Assembly (NCBI GenBank): GCA_900554205.1
Contig: USGM01000092.1
Span: forward strand, 1 to 13,741
DNA from: an uncultured Lachnospiraceae bacterium
GTDB taxonomy: Bacteria > Bacillota > Clostridia > Lachnospirales > Lachnospiraceae
Length of the DNA stretch: 13,741 bases
Direction of reading: 5' to 3'
Part shown: piece by piece, positions 5,657 to 13,392 of the stretch
Layout: the number at the start of each line of letters is the position of its first letter
Position numbering within the stretch: the first letter of the stretch is position 1
The notes under the pieces: model-generated
Told to the model about the DNA's origin: nothing
Seen by the model: only the letters and a program-made list of their open reading frames with translations
Databases searched by the model: none
Program-made: the position numbers and the translations under genes

Positions 5657-7963
5657 TTAGTAGAGACCAAGCACTTCCTCGATGGCTTCATAGAGCGAAG
5701 TGGGGAGCGAATTCAGCTTTTGGGGAAAGAATTGATAGCTGGTTGCTTCTAAGGCATTGAAAATCGACTCCTTCAGGTTTGTTTCTATCTGCGCCCGTTG
5801 CAGCAGGCAGAATAGATTTTCCCTCCGAATCTCCACTTGAACTGATAAATAGTCTTGAATAAATACATGGATATCCTGATCTGTTTCTGACTCTGCAAGC
5901 TCTGCCAAGCTCCCTTTTAGTGTGTTGTCATAAATGCAGCGAACTTTATACTCAGACAAACCGCAGCGAACCGTCGCCTCCTTGACGACTATGCCGCAGA
6001 AGCAAAGAGTAAAGACCCGTTTTCGGGGTAAAAAAGGATGCCGTCCAGGCGCTCTGATGACGAAATGCCCCTGTTTCCAGAAAAGAAGGAACTGTGTTTT
6101 CGCACCGGGGGCGCTTGAAATACCGTCGTCTTCGTACATCGTAAAACATCCGTCCGCACCGGGATAAATCCGCAGGAAAAGCTGCTTAGGGTTTTCATCA
6201 ATACAGTGAAATTTGGCCGTTGGAATGATTCCGCCAGCCCTTACAAACACCGGAATAGAGGAAAGCGGACGGAATGCCCGCAGCCGTCGCCCGCCGACAT
6301 AGCGTACGCCGGTAAAGAAATCATAGTACATTCCGGGCGGCAACCAGACGTCCGTTCCCGCCATTTCCAGCTTCGGGCAGCAGGGGGAAATGGCTGGCGC
6401 AACAATCATTTGGGACCCAAATTCATACTGGTTTGGGCAGCAATATGCGGCTTCTTCCTTCGGAAATCCGTGGTACATCGGTCGAATCAGAGGAATTCCC
6501 TCTGTGTGGCAACGGTGGTTCATGGTATAAAGATAAGGAATCATCTGGTGCCGCAGCCGAAGAAAGTCTCCCATGATTTCCCGGATGTCGTGACGAAAAT
6601 GCCATGGCTCCTTCCCGGCAAAGCGGTTGCAGGTGCTGTGGAGCCTGTTGATAGGAGAAAAAACGCCGAACTGTATCCAACGGCATATTAGCTCATCATC
6701 TCGGATACCATCCATGTGTCCACCGATATCATGACTCCACCAGCCGTAGCCGATATTAGACGCAGTTGAGGTGAAGTATGGCTGGAATCTCAGGCTTTCC
6801 CAGGACACTACCGTATCTCCTGAAAATCCAACAGGGTAGCGATGAGATCCTGGTCCTGCGTATCTGGAAAGAATCAGAGGCCGCTTTCCATGGCGTGCGG
6901 CCTCTATAAAATGATAATGATTCAAAAGCCACAGAGGATCCAACCCGGGGATTCTGGATTCGGCTTCTTGTTGCCAATCAATCCACCAAAAATCGACACC
7001 CTCCTGCTCCATGGGGTGAAGCAGGACGGAAAAGTATGCATTGCGAAAGCAAATGTCCGTAAAATCGAAAGGGATTGTTCTTTGCACATCAGGGGCCAGC
7101 CCCATGGCCTGCGCCATTTGTGCATAGCGCTGCTCGAACGGCTGGACTCCGGCTGCCGGATGGAGATTCAGCGTTACATGCTTGCCACGGGCATGGAGCT
7201 GTGTCAGTAATTCAGCTGGGCGCGGGAGCAACTTTCGGTTCCATGTATAGCCGGTCCATGAATTATATCCGTCCGGTACACTGGTAAGATGCCAGTCCAT
7301 GTCCAGCACGGCAACGGAAAATGGCAGGCGTTCGCTCTCAAAGCGATCCATCAGTGCCAGATATTCCTGCTGTGTATAGGGCCAGAAGCGACTCCACCAA
7401 TTTCCCAATGCGTATCGCGGCAGCAGCGGAGTCGCACCGCAAAGCCGATAGAAGTCCTGTAATCCTCTGGAGTAATTCTTTCCATAGAGGAAAAGGTAAA
7501 CGTCCGCTGCATCGGAGCGCCTTGAGCACAGAACGCCGGATGCTGTAAAAACACAACTCTTGTCCTCCAGAAGGCCGATGCCCTCCTCTGAGAAAATACC
7601 GTCCTCCAGCTGGATAGCGCCATCTGCCATGTCCAGCGTGCGGGCCGTACCACCCAGATTGTGCAGAGGGTCTCCATAATTCCAAATTGCCCCTGTGCAG
7701 GGTGATTTCGCAGAAAACCGGAAACGGGTTTCATTCAGCCAGATTGCTGCGTCCGCAGTGGATATCTGAATGCGCCCATACTGCGCGGAAACAGTGTATG
7801 GTGTTTCGGCAAAACTGCGGCCAGTCACAATCTGACTCATCCGATCTTCAAACAGCTCCGCCGGGTCGAATTCAATCCGGAAAAGCATAGATGTCAACAC
7901 TGTGACCCGCCAGAAGCGCCTGTGAAAGATGTGCGCCCCGTGCGGCTGCGGGTTTTGATCCAT
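5657..7963 (-). CDS. GH31 alpha-glucosidase, cytoplasmic
   Basis: This protein has 768 residues and starts at the ATG at 7963, with AGGAGG (7968-7973) 4 bases upstream. It has no signal peptide, so it probably acts in the cytoplasm on imported maltooligosaccharides, releasing glucose from non-reducing ends. The N-terminal beta-sandwich covers about 1-180 (NYGDPLHNLGGTARTLD, FLYGKNYSRGLQDFYRL), and the GH31 barrel about 180-500 (PPRYALGNWWSR-like LPRYALGNWWSRFWPYT, VLDMDWH). The nucleophile is D329 in DFWWIDWQQ, and the acid/base is D383 in VGFSGDT. C-terminal beta domains (PVFVRAGGIIP, YEDDG) are followed from about 690 by a mostly helical tail (LLQRAQIETNLKESIFNALEA). The WWIDWQQ nucleophile motif differs from the DMNE motif of classical alpha-glucosidases and marks a Firmicute-type subgroup. 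The exact linkage preference (alpha-1,4, alpha-1,6 or other) cannot be read from sequence. It begins 13 bases after the malG stop, so it is in the same transcription unit. Confidence 0.93.
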   Translation of the reverse strand: MDQNPQPHGAHIFHRRFWRVTVLTSMLFRIEFDPAELFEDRMSQIVTGRSFAETPYTVSAQYGRIQISTADAAIWLNETRFRFSAKSPCTGAIWNYGDPLHNLGGTARTLDMADGAIQLEDGIFSEEGIGLLEDKSCVFTASGVLCSRRSDAADVYLFLYGKNYSRGLQDFYRLCGATPLLPRYALGNWWSRFWPYTQQEYLALMDRFESERLPFSVAVLDMDWHLTSVPDGYNSWTGYTWNRKLLPRPAELLTQLHARGKHVTLNLHPAAGVQPFEQRYAQMAQAMGLAPDVQRTIPFDFTDICFRNAYFSVLLHPMEQEGVDFWWIDWQQEAESRIPGLDPLWLLNHYHFIEAARHGKRPLILSRYAGPGSHRYPVGFSGDTVVSWESLRFQPYFTSTASNIGYGWWSHDIGGHMDGIRDDELICRWIQFGVFSPINRLHSTCNRFAGKEPWHFRHDIREIMGDFLRLRHQMIPYLYTMNHRCHTEGIPLIRPMYHGFPKEEAAYCCPNQYEFGSQMIVAPAISPCCPKLEMAGTDVWLPPGMYYDFFTGVRYVGGRRLRAFRPLSSIPVFVRAGGIIPTAKFHCIDENPKQLFLRIYPGADGCFTMYEDDGISSAPGAKTQFLLFWKQGHFVIRAPGRHPFLPRKRVFTLCFCGIVVKEATVRCGLSEYKVRCIYDNTLKGSLAELAESETDQDIHVFIQDYLSVQVEIRRENLFCLLQRAQIETNLKESIFNALEATSYQFFPQKLNSLPTSLYEAIEEVLGLY

Positions 7964-7976
7964 AGATCCTCCTCTT

Positions 7977-8858
7977 TTATGCTTTGTTTGCTCCGGCCGT
8001 AACGCCGTGGATCAAATACCTTTGCAGGCACACATACAAAAACGTAATCGGCACAGCAACCAGCACCGCTCCTGCCGCAAAGGTCGTAAAGTTGTTGTTG
8101 GTGTTGGCGTTTATCATATCATACAGGCCGATGGCAAGGGTTTTCTTCTCCGGGCTGGACAGGATCATTCTTGGGAAGATGAAGTCCATCCAGGGGGCAA
8201 TAAACTGGGACAGTGCCACGAAGATAAGAATCGGCTTAATCAGTGGCAGGATGATCTGCCAGAAGATGCGGAGGTTTGAGGCACCGTCCAGCCGCGCCGC
8301 CTCGTCCAGACTTCGCGGGATATTGGAAAGATACCCCTTTACAAGCCATGTGTTGTATGGAATCTGTCCCGCAGCATAGGTCAGAATCAAACCGAAATGC
8401 GTGTTTAGCAGATTCAGCTGCCAAAGGATATTATACATTGCCATCATTCCCATAAAGCTGGGAAACATCTGCAAAATCAGTATGCTCAGCAGACCGAACT
8501 TCTTTCCCGGAAATCTAAACCGTGAAAAAACATAAGCGGTCGTGGAGGTGAGGATTACGGAAAGCACCATGTTGATCGATGCAATCTTCAGGGTGTTGCC
8601 GTACCATGCAAGGAACTTTGTCTCCTTGATTAGCTTGATGTAGTGCGATATCGTCGGGTTCTCCGGGAAGGCTGTGGCGGAAAGCAGGCTGCTCTGCGGA
8701 TTGAAGGAAGCGCCTACGATCCAGACAATGGGAACCAGCACCACAAGCGCCATAACGATTAGCATAGCGTAGATTAAGACGGTGCTCATTGCGTTTGTAA
8801 AAACACGCCCCGCTTTTACGAAGGCTTCTGCATGGGAACTCGACACAGTGCTTTTCAT
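7977..8858 (-). CDS. malG: Maltodextrin ABC transporter permease, MalG type
   Basis: I place the start at the ATG at 8858 (MKSTVSSSHAEAF, 293 residues) rather than at 8906. AGGAGG (8868-8873) is 9 bases before it, and the ATG overlaps the malF stop as ATGA, a typical translational coupling. It is an integral membrane protein of the binding-protein-dependent transport family. The first membrane span is at about 27-50 (VLIYAMLIVMALVVLVPIVW), followed by about five more. The EAA loop that contacts the ATPase is at about 186-206 (EAARLDGASNLRIFWQIILP). The extracytoplasmic SFNPQ region and the LYDMINANTNNNFTTFAAG stretch near the end are typical of MalG/MdxG proteins. It pairs with the MalF-type permease encoded just upstream. 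Confidence 0.95.
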   Translation of the reverse strand: MKSTVSSSHAEAFVKAGRVFTNAMSTVLIYAMLIVMALVVLVPIVWIVGASFNPQSSLLSATAFPENPTISHYIKLIKETKFLAWYGNTLKIASINMVLSVILTSTTAYVFSRFRFPGKKFGLLSILILQMFPSFMGMMAMYNILWQLNLLNTHFGLILTYAAGQIPYNTWLVKGYLSNIPRSLDEAARLDGASNLRIFWQIILPLIKPILIFVALSQFIAPWMDFIFPRMILSSPEKKTLAIGLYDMINANTNNNFTTFAAGAVLVAVPITFLYVCLQRYLIHGVTAGANKA

Positions 8859-10168
8859 CCCATCATATCCTCCTCTTTGAAAGATTTTGTTCGCAGGAAG
8901 TTCCATGTAGAGATCGTGGCGATCACGATGAACACGAGGATGGACATGACCGCTGCCATCTGGAATTGTCGGTTGTCATTGGTTAGCTTATAAATCCAGG
9001 TAATCAGGATATCGGTGGAGCCTGCGAACTTGTATTCCGGATTGATCGGATTGCCGTTCGTCAGGAAATAGATGACATTAAAATTGTTAAAATTCATCGC
9101 AAAGGACATGATGAGCAGCGGCGCCGTAGAAAACAGCACAATGGGAAGCGTGATGTGCCGGAATTCCTGCCGCGGAGTCGCGCCGTCAATTCTGGCGGCT
9201 TCGAGAAGCTCCGGAGAGATACTGGTCATAACGCCGGACATCATCGTCATGAAATAAGGAAAACCGAGCCAGAAGTTCACGACAAAGATGACAATCTTCG
9301 CCAGCGTGGCGTCCGAAAGCCACGGGATGTTCTGTGCTATGATCCCGGCATTCCTTAGAAAGGTATTGATTGGGCCGAACTGCCCGTTGAACATATTGCG
9401 GAAGATCAGCAGCGAGATCATGCCGGGGATTGCCCAGGGCAGAATGAATACCGTACGCCAGAACTTCTTTCCGCGAACCCGGCGGTGATTCACGAGAATG
9501 GCCATGCCCAAGCCGCCAAAATAACAGGTTGCAGTGGAGCCAAGGGCCCAGATAAGTGTCCAGAGCAAGACGCCCCAGAACGTATCGTTCCATAGGGGGA
9601 GCTTGAACATGTCTGTAAAGTTCCGAAAGCCCACCCAATCCAGTAGGCTCCTTGGAGGCAGATAGTTGGGAGCAGAGTAGTTTGTAAAGGCAATCAGAAA
9701 CCCGAACGTGATGGGAACCACCACGAACAGGGCAATCAGTATTACGGCGGGTGTCAGCATCGCGTAAGGGAAGGATTTCTCCCGAAAGTCGTGTATCCAT
9801 TCTCCGACGTTTTTCAACGGCTCCCCCCTCTCCAAAATCCCCCGATCATTGATCGCGTCGCGGATGTTCCCGATATAGACGCCAATGAAGAGGATCGTGA
9901 CCAGGGCCCATAGAATGCCAAGGATCAAGAGGATAATGGAGTTATCCCCTTGCGTGACACTGGAGCCGTTGATGATCATCTCCGTCTCGCCCAGTGTGAA
10001 CAAGCCCCAAAGCCCGTGCCGAAGAGAAGGGAGCGCAAACACCAACCCCACCTGACAAAGGAAAAAGAACAAGGCTTTCACATGCTGTTTGTTCCATAGT
10101 TGGCCGGACCCCCAGATCAGAGCGGATGCGAGCCCGACTCTCCACTTTTTGCTTCGACGCATCGTCAT
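8855..10168 (-). CDS. malF: Maltodextrin ABC transporter permease, MalF type
   Basis: This protein has 437 residues and starts at the ATG at 10168. AAAGGAG lies 5 bases upstream; a second ATG two codons later (10162) is an alternative start. About eight hydrophobic segments are visible, including an N-terminal pair (about 31-50 and 78-100) joined by a soluble stretch, as in the longer Gram-positive MalF/MdxF proteins. The core transport domain runs from about 137 to 425. The EAA motif is at about 322-342 (EAARIDGATPRQEFRHITLP). NVIYFLTNGNP and STDILITWIYKLT are typical of maltodextrin permeases. It forms the membrane channel with the MalG-type protein. An 86-base gap with a strong stem-loop separates it from malE. 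No ATPase gene is in the window; Firmicutes commonly use a shared MsmX-type ATPase encoded elsewhere (known for the group, inferred here). Confidence 0.95.
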   Translation of the reverse strand: MTMRRSKKWRVGLASALIWGSGQLWNKQHVKALFFFLCQVGLVFALPSLRHGLWGLFTLGETEMIINGSSVTQGDNSIILLILGILWALVTILFIGVYIGNIRDAINDRGILERGEPLKNVGEWIHDFREKSFPYAMLTPAVILIALFVVVPITFGFLIAFTNYSAPNYLPPRSLLDWVGFRNFTDMFKLPLWNDTFWGVLLWTLIWALGSTATCYFGGLGMAILVNHRRVRGKKFWRTVFILPWAIPGMISLLIFRNMFNGQFGPINTFLRNAGIIAQNIPWLSDATLAKIVIFVVNFWLGFPYFMTMMSGVMTSISPELLEAARIDGATPRQEFRHITLPIVLFSTAPLLIMSFAMNFNNFNVIYFLTNGNPINPEYKFAGSTDILITWIYKLTNDNRQFQMAAVMSILVFIVIATISTWNFLRTKSFKEEDMMG

Positions 10169-10184
10169 TTGGTCTCCTTTCCGT

Positions 10185-10213
10185 TTCCGGGGCAGGCGAA
10201 ACCCGCCCCGGAA
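10185..10213 (-). promoter_or_regulatory. Strong stem-loop between malE and malF
   Basis: On the minus strand TTCCGGGGCGGG pairs with CCTGCCCCGGAA across a TTTCG loop: 12 bp with one G-U pair. No T run follows, so it is not a normal terminator. It lies between the malE stop and the malF ribosome site. Similar intercistronic hairpins after binding-protein genes protect the upstream message from 3' decay and raise the ratio of binding protein to permease; that role here is inferred. Confidence 0.7.
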
Positions 10214-10254
10214 TACTGCTGTATTTTCTGAAACGCTATGACAGGGCGTCCGTT

Positions 10255-11556
10255 TTACTGCACCAGCGAGCTGTAAAACTCATCCTTGGCGGAAGCCAGC
10301 GCATCCTCGGGGGTTTGCAGATTGTCCCACACGGCGATAACCGCTTTCTGATAGGGAGACCAAACGTTGGTCATCTCGGGGATGTAGGGCTGCGGCAGCG
10401 CGTCGTTGACGGCGACGGCAATGCTGCTCATAAAAGGATCATTGGCATAGAAGTCCAGTTTCTGGCCTTCAATGCTGGCGGAGAGCTCGTTCTTTGTTTC
10501 ATACAGCAGCTTCAGGCAATCGGGGTCCGTTGCGATGAACTGGGCGAGAAGCATGGACGCAATGGGATACTTTGTGAAGGCGCTGACGCAGACGGTATCC
10601 ACAGTGGACAGTGTTTTGGGACGGATCCCGTTGTCCATCTTCGGCAGGGGCGCAATGCCGAAGTTGACACCGGCATTTGTAAAGTCCGCAATGGACCACG
10701 GACCGGTAATAACATAGGGGGCTGCACCCGAAGAGAACATTGTGTTCATTGCATCCCAGGTAGCGTCTGCGGAGGCGACAGGATAAACATCGTCGCGCAG
10801 CGTCTTATAGAAGGCCAGACCCTCCGCGGCCTCCTTGGTGTCCCATCCAAGCTGGTTCGGGTCATTATGCTCAGGCCCGAAGAGGTCATAGCCGTAGCCG
10901 CCCAAGAAACCATGAGCGTAATAAGGCTCCACAGCCTGCCACAAGCAGGCAAACTTGTTCTTGGCCGGATCGTTGAACTTCTTGGCAAAAGCCTTCATCT
11001 CCGCCCATGTGTCGACAGGCATGTCCACCAGATCCTTGTTGTAGAACATGACGATCGTCTTCATGGACAAGGGGAACGCAAAGGTCTTTCCCTCATAGGA
11101 AACCGCATCAACTGCATTCTGAACGAAGGCGCTTCGGATGTCATCGGACAGCTTGTCGATCTCCAGAATGGTGCCGGCTTGGGCGGAAACGGCTACACCG
11201 TCGTGTGCCATGACAAACACATCTGCGCCCAAGCCTGTCGGGCCGTCCAGCTCATTTTTCTGTCGAGCGTCGGTGGTTCCAACGTTTTCAACGGTTAGGG
11301 CAACACCGGGATATTTGGCATTCCACAGCTCAACGATCTTCTCATTGTAGGTGTCATTGTCAAACCAAAGCTTGAGTGCAGCGCCGTCCTCAGGCATGAG
11401 CGCAGAAGAATCCATGGATTCTGAATCACTCATGGATGGCTTGCTGTTGTTTTCTGCGGGGGCAGGAGCGGGGGGCGTTTTGCTGCAGGCGGTCAGCAGG
11501 GACAACAGCATTGCAGCAGCAAACAGGAACGCAAGAAGTCTTCTTGGTTTTTTCAT
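10255..11556 (-). CDS. malE: Maltodextrin-binding lipoprotein of the ABC transporter, MalE type
   Basis: This protein has 433 residues and starts at the ATG at 11556, with GGAGG (11564-11568) 7 bases upstream. The lipoprotein signal is clear: KKPRR, a hydrophobic stretch, then LLTAC with Cys24 as the lipid anchor. A Pro/Ala/Ser/Asn-rich linker of about 30 residues tethers the binding domain. The rest matches family 1 extracellular solute-binding proteins for maltose/maltodextrin: LKLWFDNDTYNEKIVELW, GADVFVMAHDGVA, FAFPLSMKTIVMFYNKDLV, VITGPWSIADF, FGIAPLPKMDNG and ALPQPYIPEMTNVWSPYQKAV. It captures maltooligosaccharides outside the membrane and delivers them to the MalF/MalG permease. It is the first gene after the promoter region at 11587-11623 and is followed by the stabilising stem-loop before malF. 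Confidence 0.95.
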   Translation of the reverse strand: MKKPRRLLAFLFAAAMLLSLLTACSKTPPAPAPAENNSKPSMSDSESMDSSALMPEDGAALKLWFDNDTYNEKIVELWNAKYPGVALTVENVGTTDARQKNELDGPTGLGADVFVMAHDGVAVSAQAGTILEIDKLSDDIRSAFVQNAVDAVSYEGKTFAFPLSMKTIVMFYNKDLVDMPVDTWAEMKAFAKKFNDPAKNKFACLWQAVEPYYAHGFLGGYGYDLFGPEHNDPNQLGWDTKEAAEGLAFYKTLRDDVYPVASADATWDAMNTMFSSGAAPYVITGPWSIADFTNAGVNFGIAPLPKMDNGIRPKTLSTVDTVCVSAFTKYPIASMLLAQFIATDPDCLKLLYETKNELSASIEGQKLDFYANDPFMSSIAVAVNDALPQPYIPEMTNVWSPYQKAVIAVWDNLQTPEDALASAKDEFYSSLVQ

Positions 11557-11586
11557 TGGTATACCTCCATTTTTGTTTTTTATCTC

Positions 11587-11623
11587 AAGCGTTTCCGCTT
11601 TAGATTATAGTTAACCGATTAAC
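11587..11623 (-). promoter_or_regulatory. malE promoter with two flanking inverted repeats (putative LacI-type operators)
   Basis: Reading the minus strand: GTTAATCGGTTAAC (11623-11610; arms GTTAA/TTAAC) is followed directly by a TATAAT box (11609-11604), then AAGCGGAAACGCTT (11600-11587; arms AAGCG/CGCTT). The second repeat covers the expected transcription start. No good -35 hexamer is present at 16-18 bases; the region is a T-rich run. The 84-base gap sits between the GH13 enzyme gene and malE. The LacI-family regulator encoded at the right end is the natural candidate to bind here; the AAGCG/CGCTT repeat resembles LacI-family sites and could alternatively serve CcpA. Binding is inferred. 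Confidence 0.65.
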
Positions 11624-11640
11624 AAAAGAAAAAAATATGC

Positions 11641-13392
11641 TTACAAGGTGGGAACCACAACGGCAGAGTTGGGCGCTAGTTCCAGCATGAGCATGGAGCC
11701 ATCTGTGCTGTACCGTTCGGAAGTGAAATAATCTACAGGTCTTTGCAGCACCCTGTTTAAAGCCTGCGGGACAAGGATGCTCCGGTACTGGTGCCGATCG
11801 GAGAGGTTCATGACGACCAAGAAGCCCTCAGAATGATTCGCACAGCAATATGTCAGCACGTCCTCATCCGCGCTCAGGATCCGATATCCCGAACGGATCG
11901 CCGCCGTGTAATTCCTTCGTAGCCGGATGGCTTTCTGATAGAACGCAAACAAATCAGACGCCGGATCCGACCAATCCATTGGTCGGCGGTACTCGCTCTC
12001 ATGCCATCCGGATAGACCTTGCTCGTCGCCATAGAAAACCATTGGGACGCCAGTATGGGTCAGCAGAAACAAAACGGCCTGCTTCAGTTTATCGCGGCTT
12101 CCGCCCGCATGGGAAAGAAAACGCGGAATATCGTGGCTGTCAATGAGATTCATCTGCGCCACCTGAATAGGCTCCTGATAGCGCATGAGAAGGTAAGAAA
12201 TCCGCTGAGCAAACTGCAAGGCTGTCAATCTTCCGTTGGCGATTGCATCAACAATGGCGAACGTCAAATTGTAGTTCATCGTGGAATCGAACTGCTCTCC
12301 TTCCAGAAACGATCTTGCATCGTCCCAAATTTCCCCAATCAATACTGCATCAGCCTTGATCGCCCGAATGGCTTTTCGGAACTGCCTCCAAAAGTCGTGA
12401 TTGACCTCATTGGCAACATCCAGCCGCCATCCGTCAATATCAAACTCCTGAACCCAGTAGGTGCCAACCTCCAGAAGATACCGAGCTGTCTCAGGGTTTC
12501 CCGTGTTTAGCTTTGGCATGGAATCCACATAAGCAAAGCACTCGTAGTTTGGCCTTGGCCCGCCCTTCGGAGGAAACTCCTGCACATAGAACCAATCCTT
12601 GTAGGGCGAAGCTGCGCCGTTTTCACGCAGATCCTGAAATGCAAAGAAATCTGGCCCGCAGTGGTTAAAAACGCCGTCCAATATGACGCGGATCCCTTTT
12701 TTATGGCAGGCATCTACCAGCATCCGGAAGTCCTCCTTTGTTCCGAAGCAGGGATCGATCTCAAAATAATCCACCGTATCATATTTATGCCAACTGTTCG
12801 CTGCAAAAATCGGCGTCATATAAATACAGTCAATTCCAAGCTCATTCAGGTATGGCAGATTATCGCATATCCCACGAAGGGTGCCCCCATGGCGTGATGA
12901 AAAGACCTTTCCATCGTACACTACATGCTTTTCCTGTCCTGCAATATAGCCTTGGGATGAGGCGAAGCTGTCCGGGTAGATCTGATACACGACCGCACTT
13001 TTGAACCAGTCCGGCACATGTGCCATGTCCTCGATGCGAATGTAATGGAAATTATAATAGAGCTGGCGGTTTTCATCGGGCGCCGAAAAGAACCCGTCAT
13101 TATAATAGAATGTGGTTTCCCCACCCTTCTTCAATTCAAAGTAGTAGCACAGTCTGGTTACCTTCGGATCAAAGATCGCTTCATAGTAGTCAAACAGGGA
13201 ATCTGTAAACCGAACGGCCATTTGCTCACGCGTGACGGCGATTGGGCTGTTGGGGTCCATCCGATCGCCATAACAGATATGGCACGCATCCAAATCGCCT
13301 CTGGCCGCCCGTAGGCGAATTACCACCCGGTCAGAAGCCGTGGCGAAGCTATACTCCGAATAGGTCCTGTGGAAAACAGCGGATCTGTTCAT
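11641..13392 (-). CDS. Cytoplasmic GH13 neopullulanase / cyclomaltodextrinase / maltogenic amylase (GH13_20)
   Basis: This protein has 583 residues, the usual length for the group. It starts at the ATG at 13392, with GGGAGGG (13399-13405) 6 bases upstream, and the ATG directly follows the TAG of the LacI-type gene. There is no signal peptide, so it is cytoplasmic. The N-terminal ~125 residues form a CBM34-like domain (FYYNDGFF, FHYIRI) typical of the group and used in dimerisation. The barrel begins at FKSAVVYQIYPDSFA. The diagnostic GH13_20 motif MPKLN is at 292-296. Catalytic residues are D325 (GWRLDVANEV), E354 (LIGEIWDD) and D421 (LIDSHDIPRF). Family role: hydrolysis of cyclodextrins, maltooligosaccharides and pullulan fragments to maltose or panose; which substrate dominates is not readable from sequence. 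It would act on sugars imported by the neighbouring transporter, before or alongside the GH31 enzyme. Confidence 0.94.
   Translation of the reverse strand: MNRSAVFHRTYSEYSFATASDRVVIRLRAARGDLDACHICYGDRMDPNSPIAVTREQMAVRFTDSLFDYYEAIFDPKVTRLCYYFELKKGGETTFYYNDGFFSAPDENRQLYYNFHYIRIEDMAHVPDWFKSAVVYQIYPDSFASSQGYIAGQEKHVVYDGKVFSSRHGGTLRGICDNLPYLNELGIDCIYMTPIFAANSWHKYDTVDYFEIDPCFGTKEDFRMLVDACHKKGIRVILDGVFNHCGPDFFAFQDLRENGAASPYKDWFYVQEFPPKGGPRPNYECFAYVDSMPKLNTGNPETARYLLEVGTYWVQEFDIDGWRLDVANEVNHDFWRQFRKAIRAIKADAVLIGEIWDDARSFLEGEQFDSTMNYNLTFAIVDAIANGRLTALQFAQRISYLLMRYQEPIQVAQMNLIDSHDIPRFLSHAGGSRDKLKQAVLFLLTHTGVPMVFYGDEQGLSGWHESEYRRPMDWSDPASDLFAFYQKAIRLRRNYTAAIRSGYRILSADEDVLTYCCANHSEGFLVVMNLSDRHQYRSILVPQALNRVLQRPVDYFTSERYSTDGSMLMLELAPNSAVVVPTL

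Noticed and set aside
8859..8906. Extended N-terminus of MalG from the ATG at 8906
   Set aside because: It overlaps malF by over 50 bases, whereas the ATG at 8858 gives an ATGA coupling with a good AGGAGG.
10126..11298. Long plus-strand ORF (390 codons) opposite malE
   Set aside because: It is antisense to a well-supported binding-protein gene, has no recognisable domain and no ribosome site, and its composition fits a codon-bias shadow.
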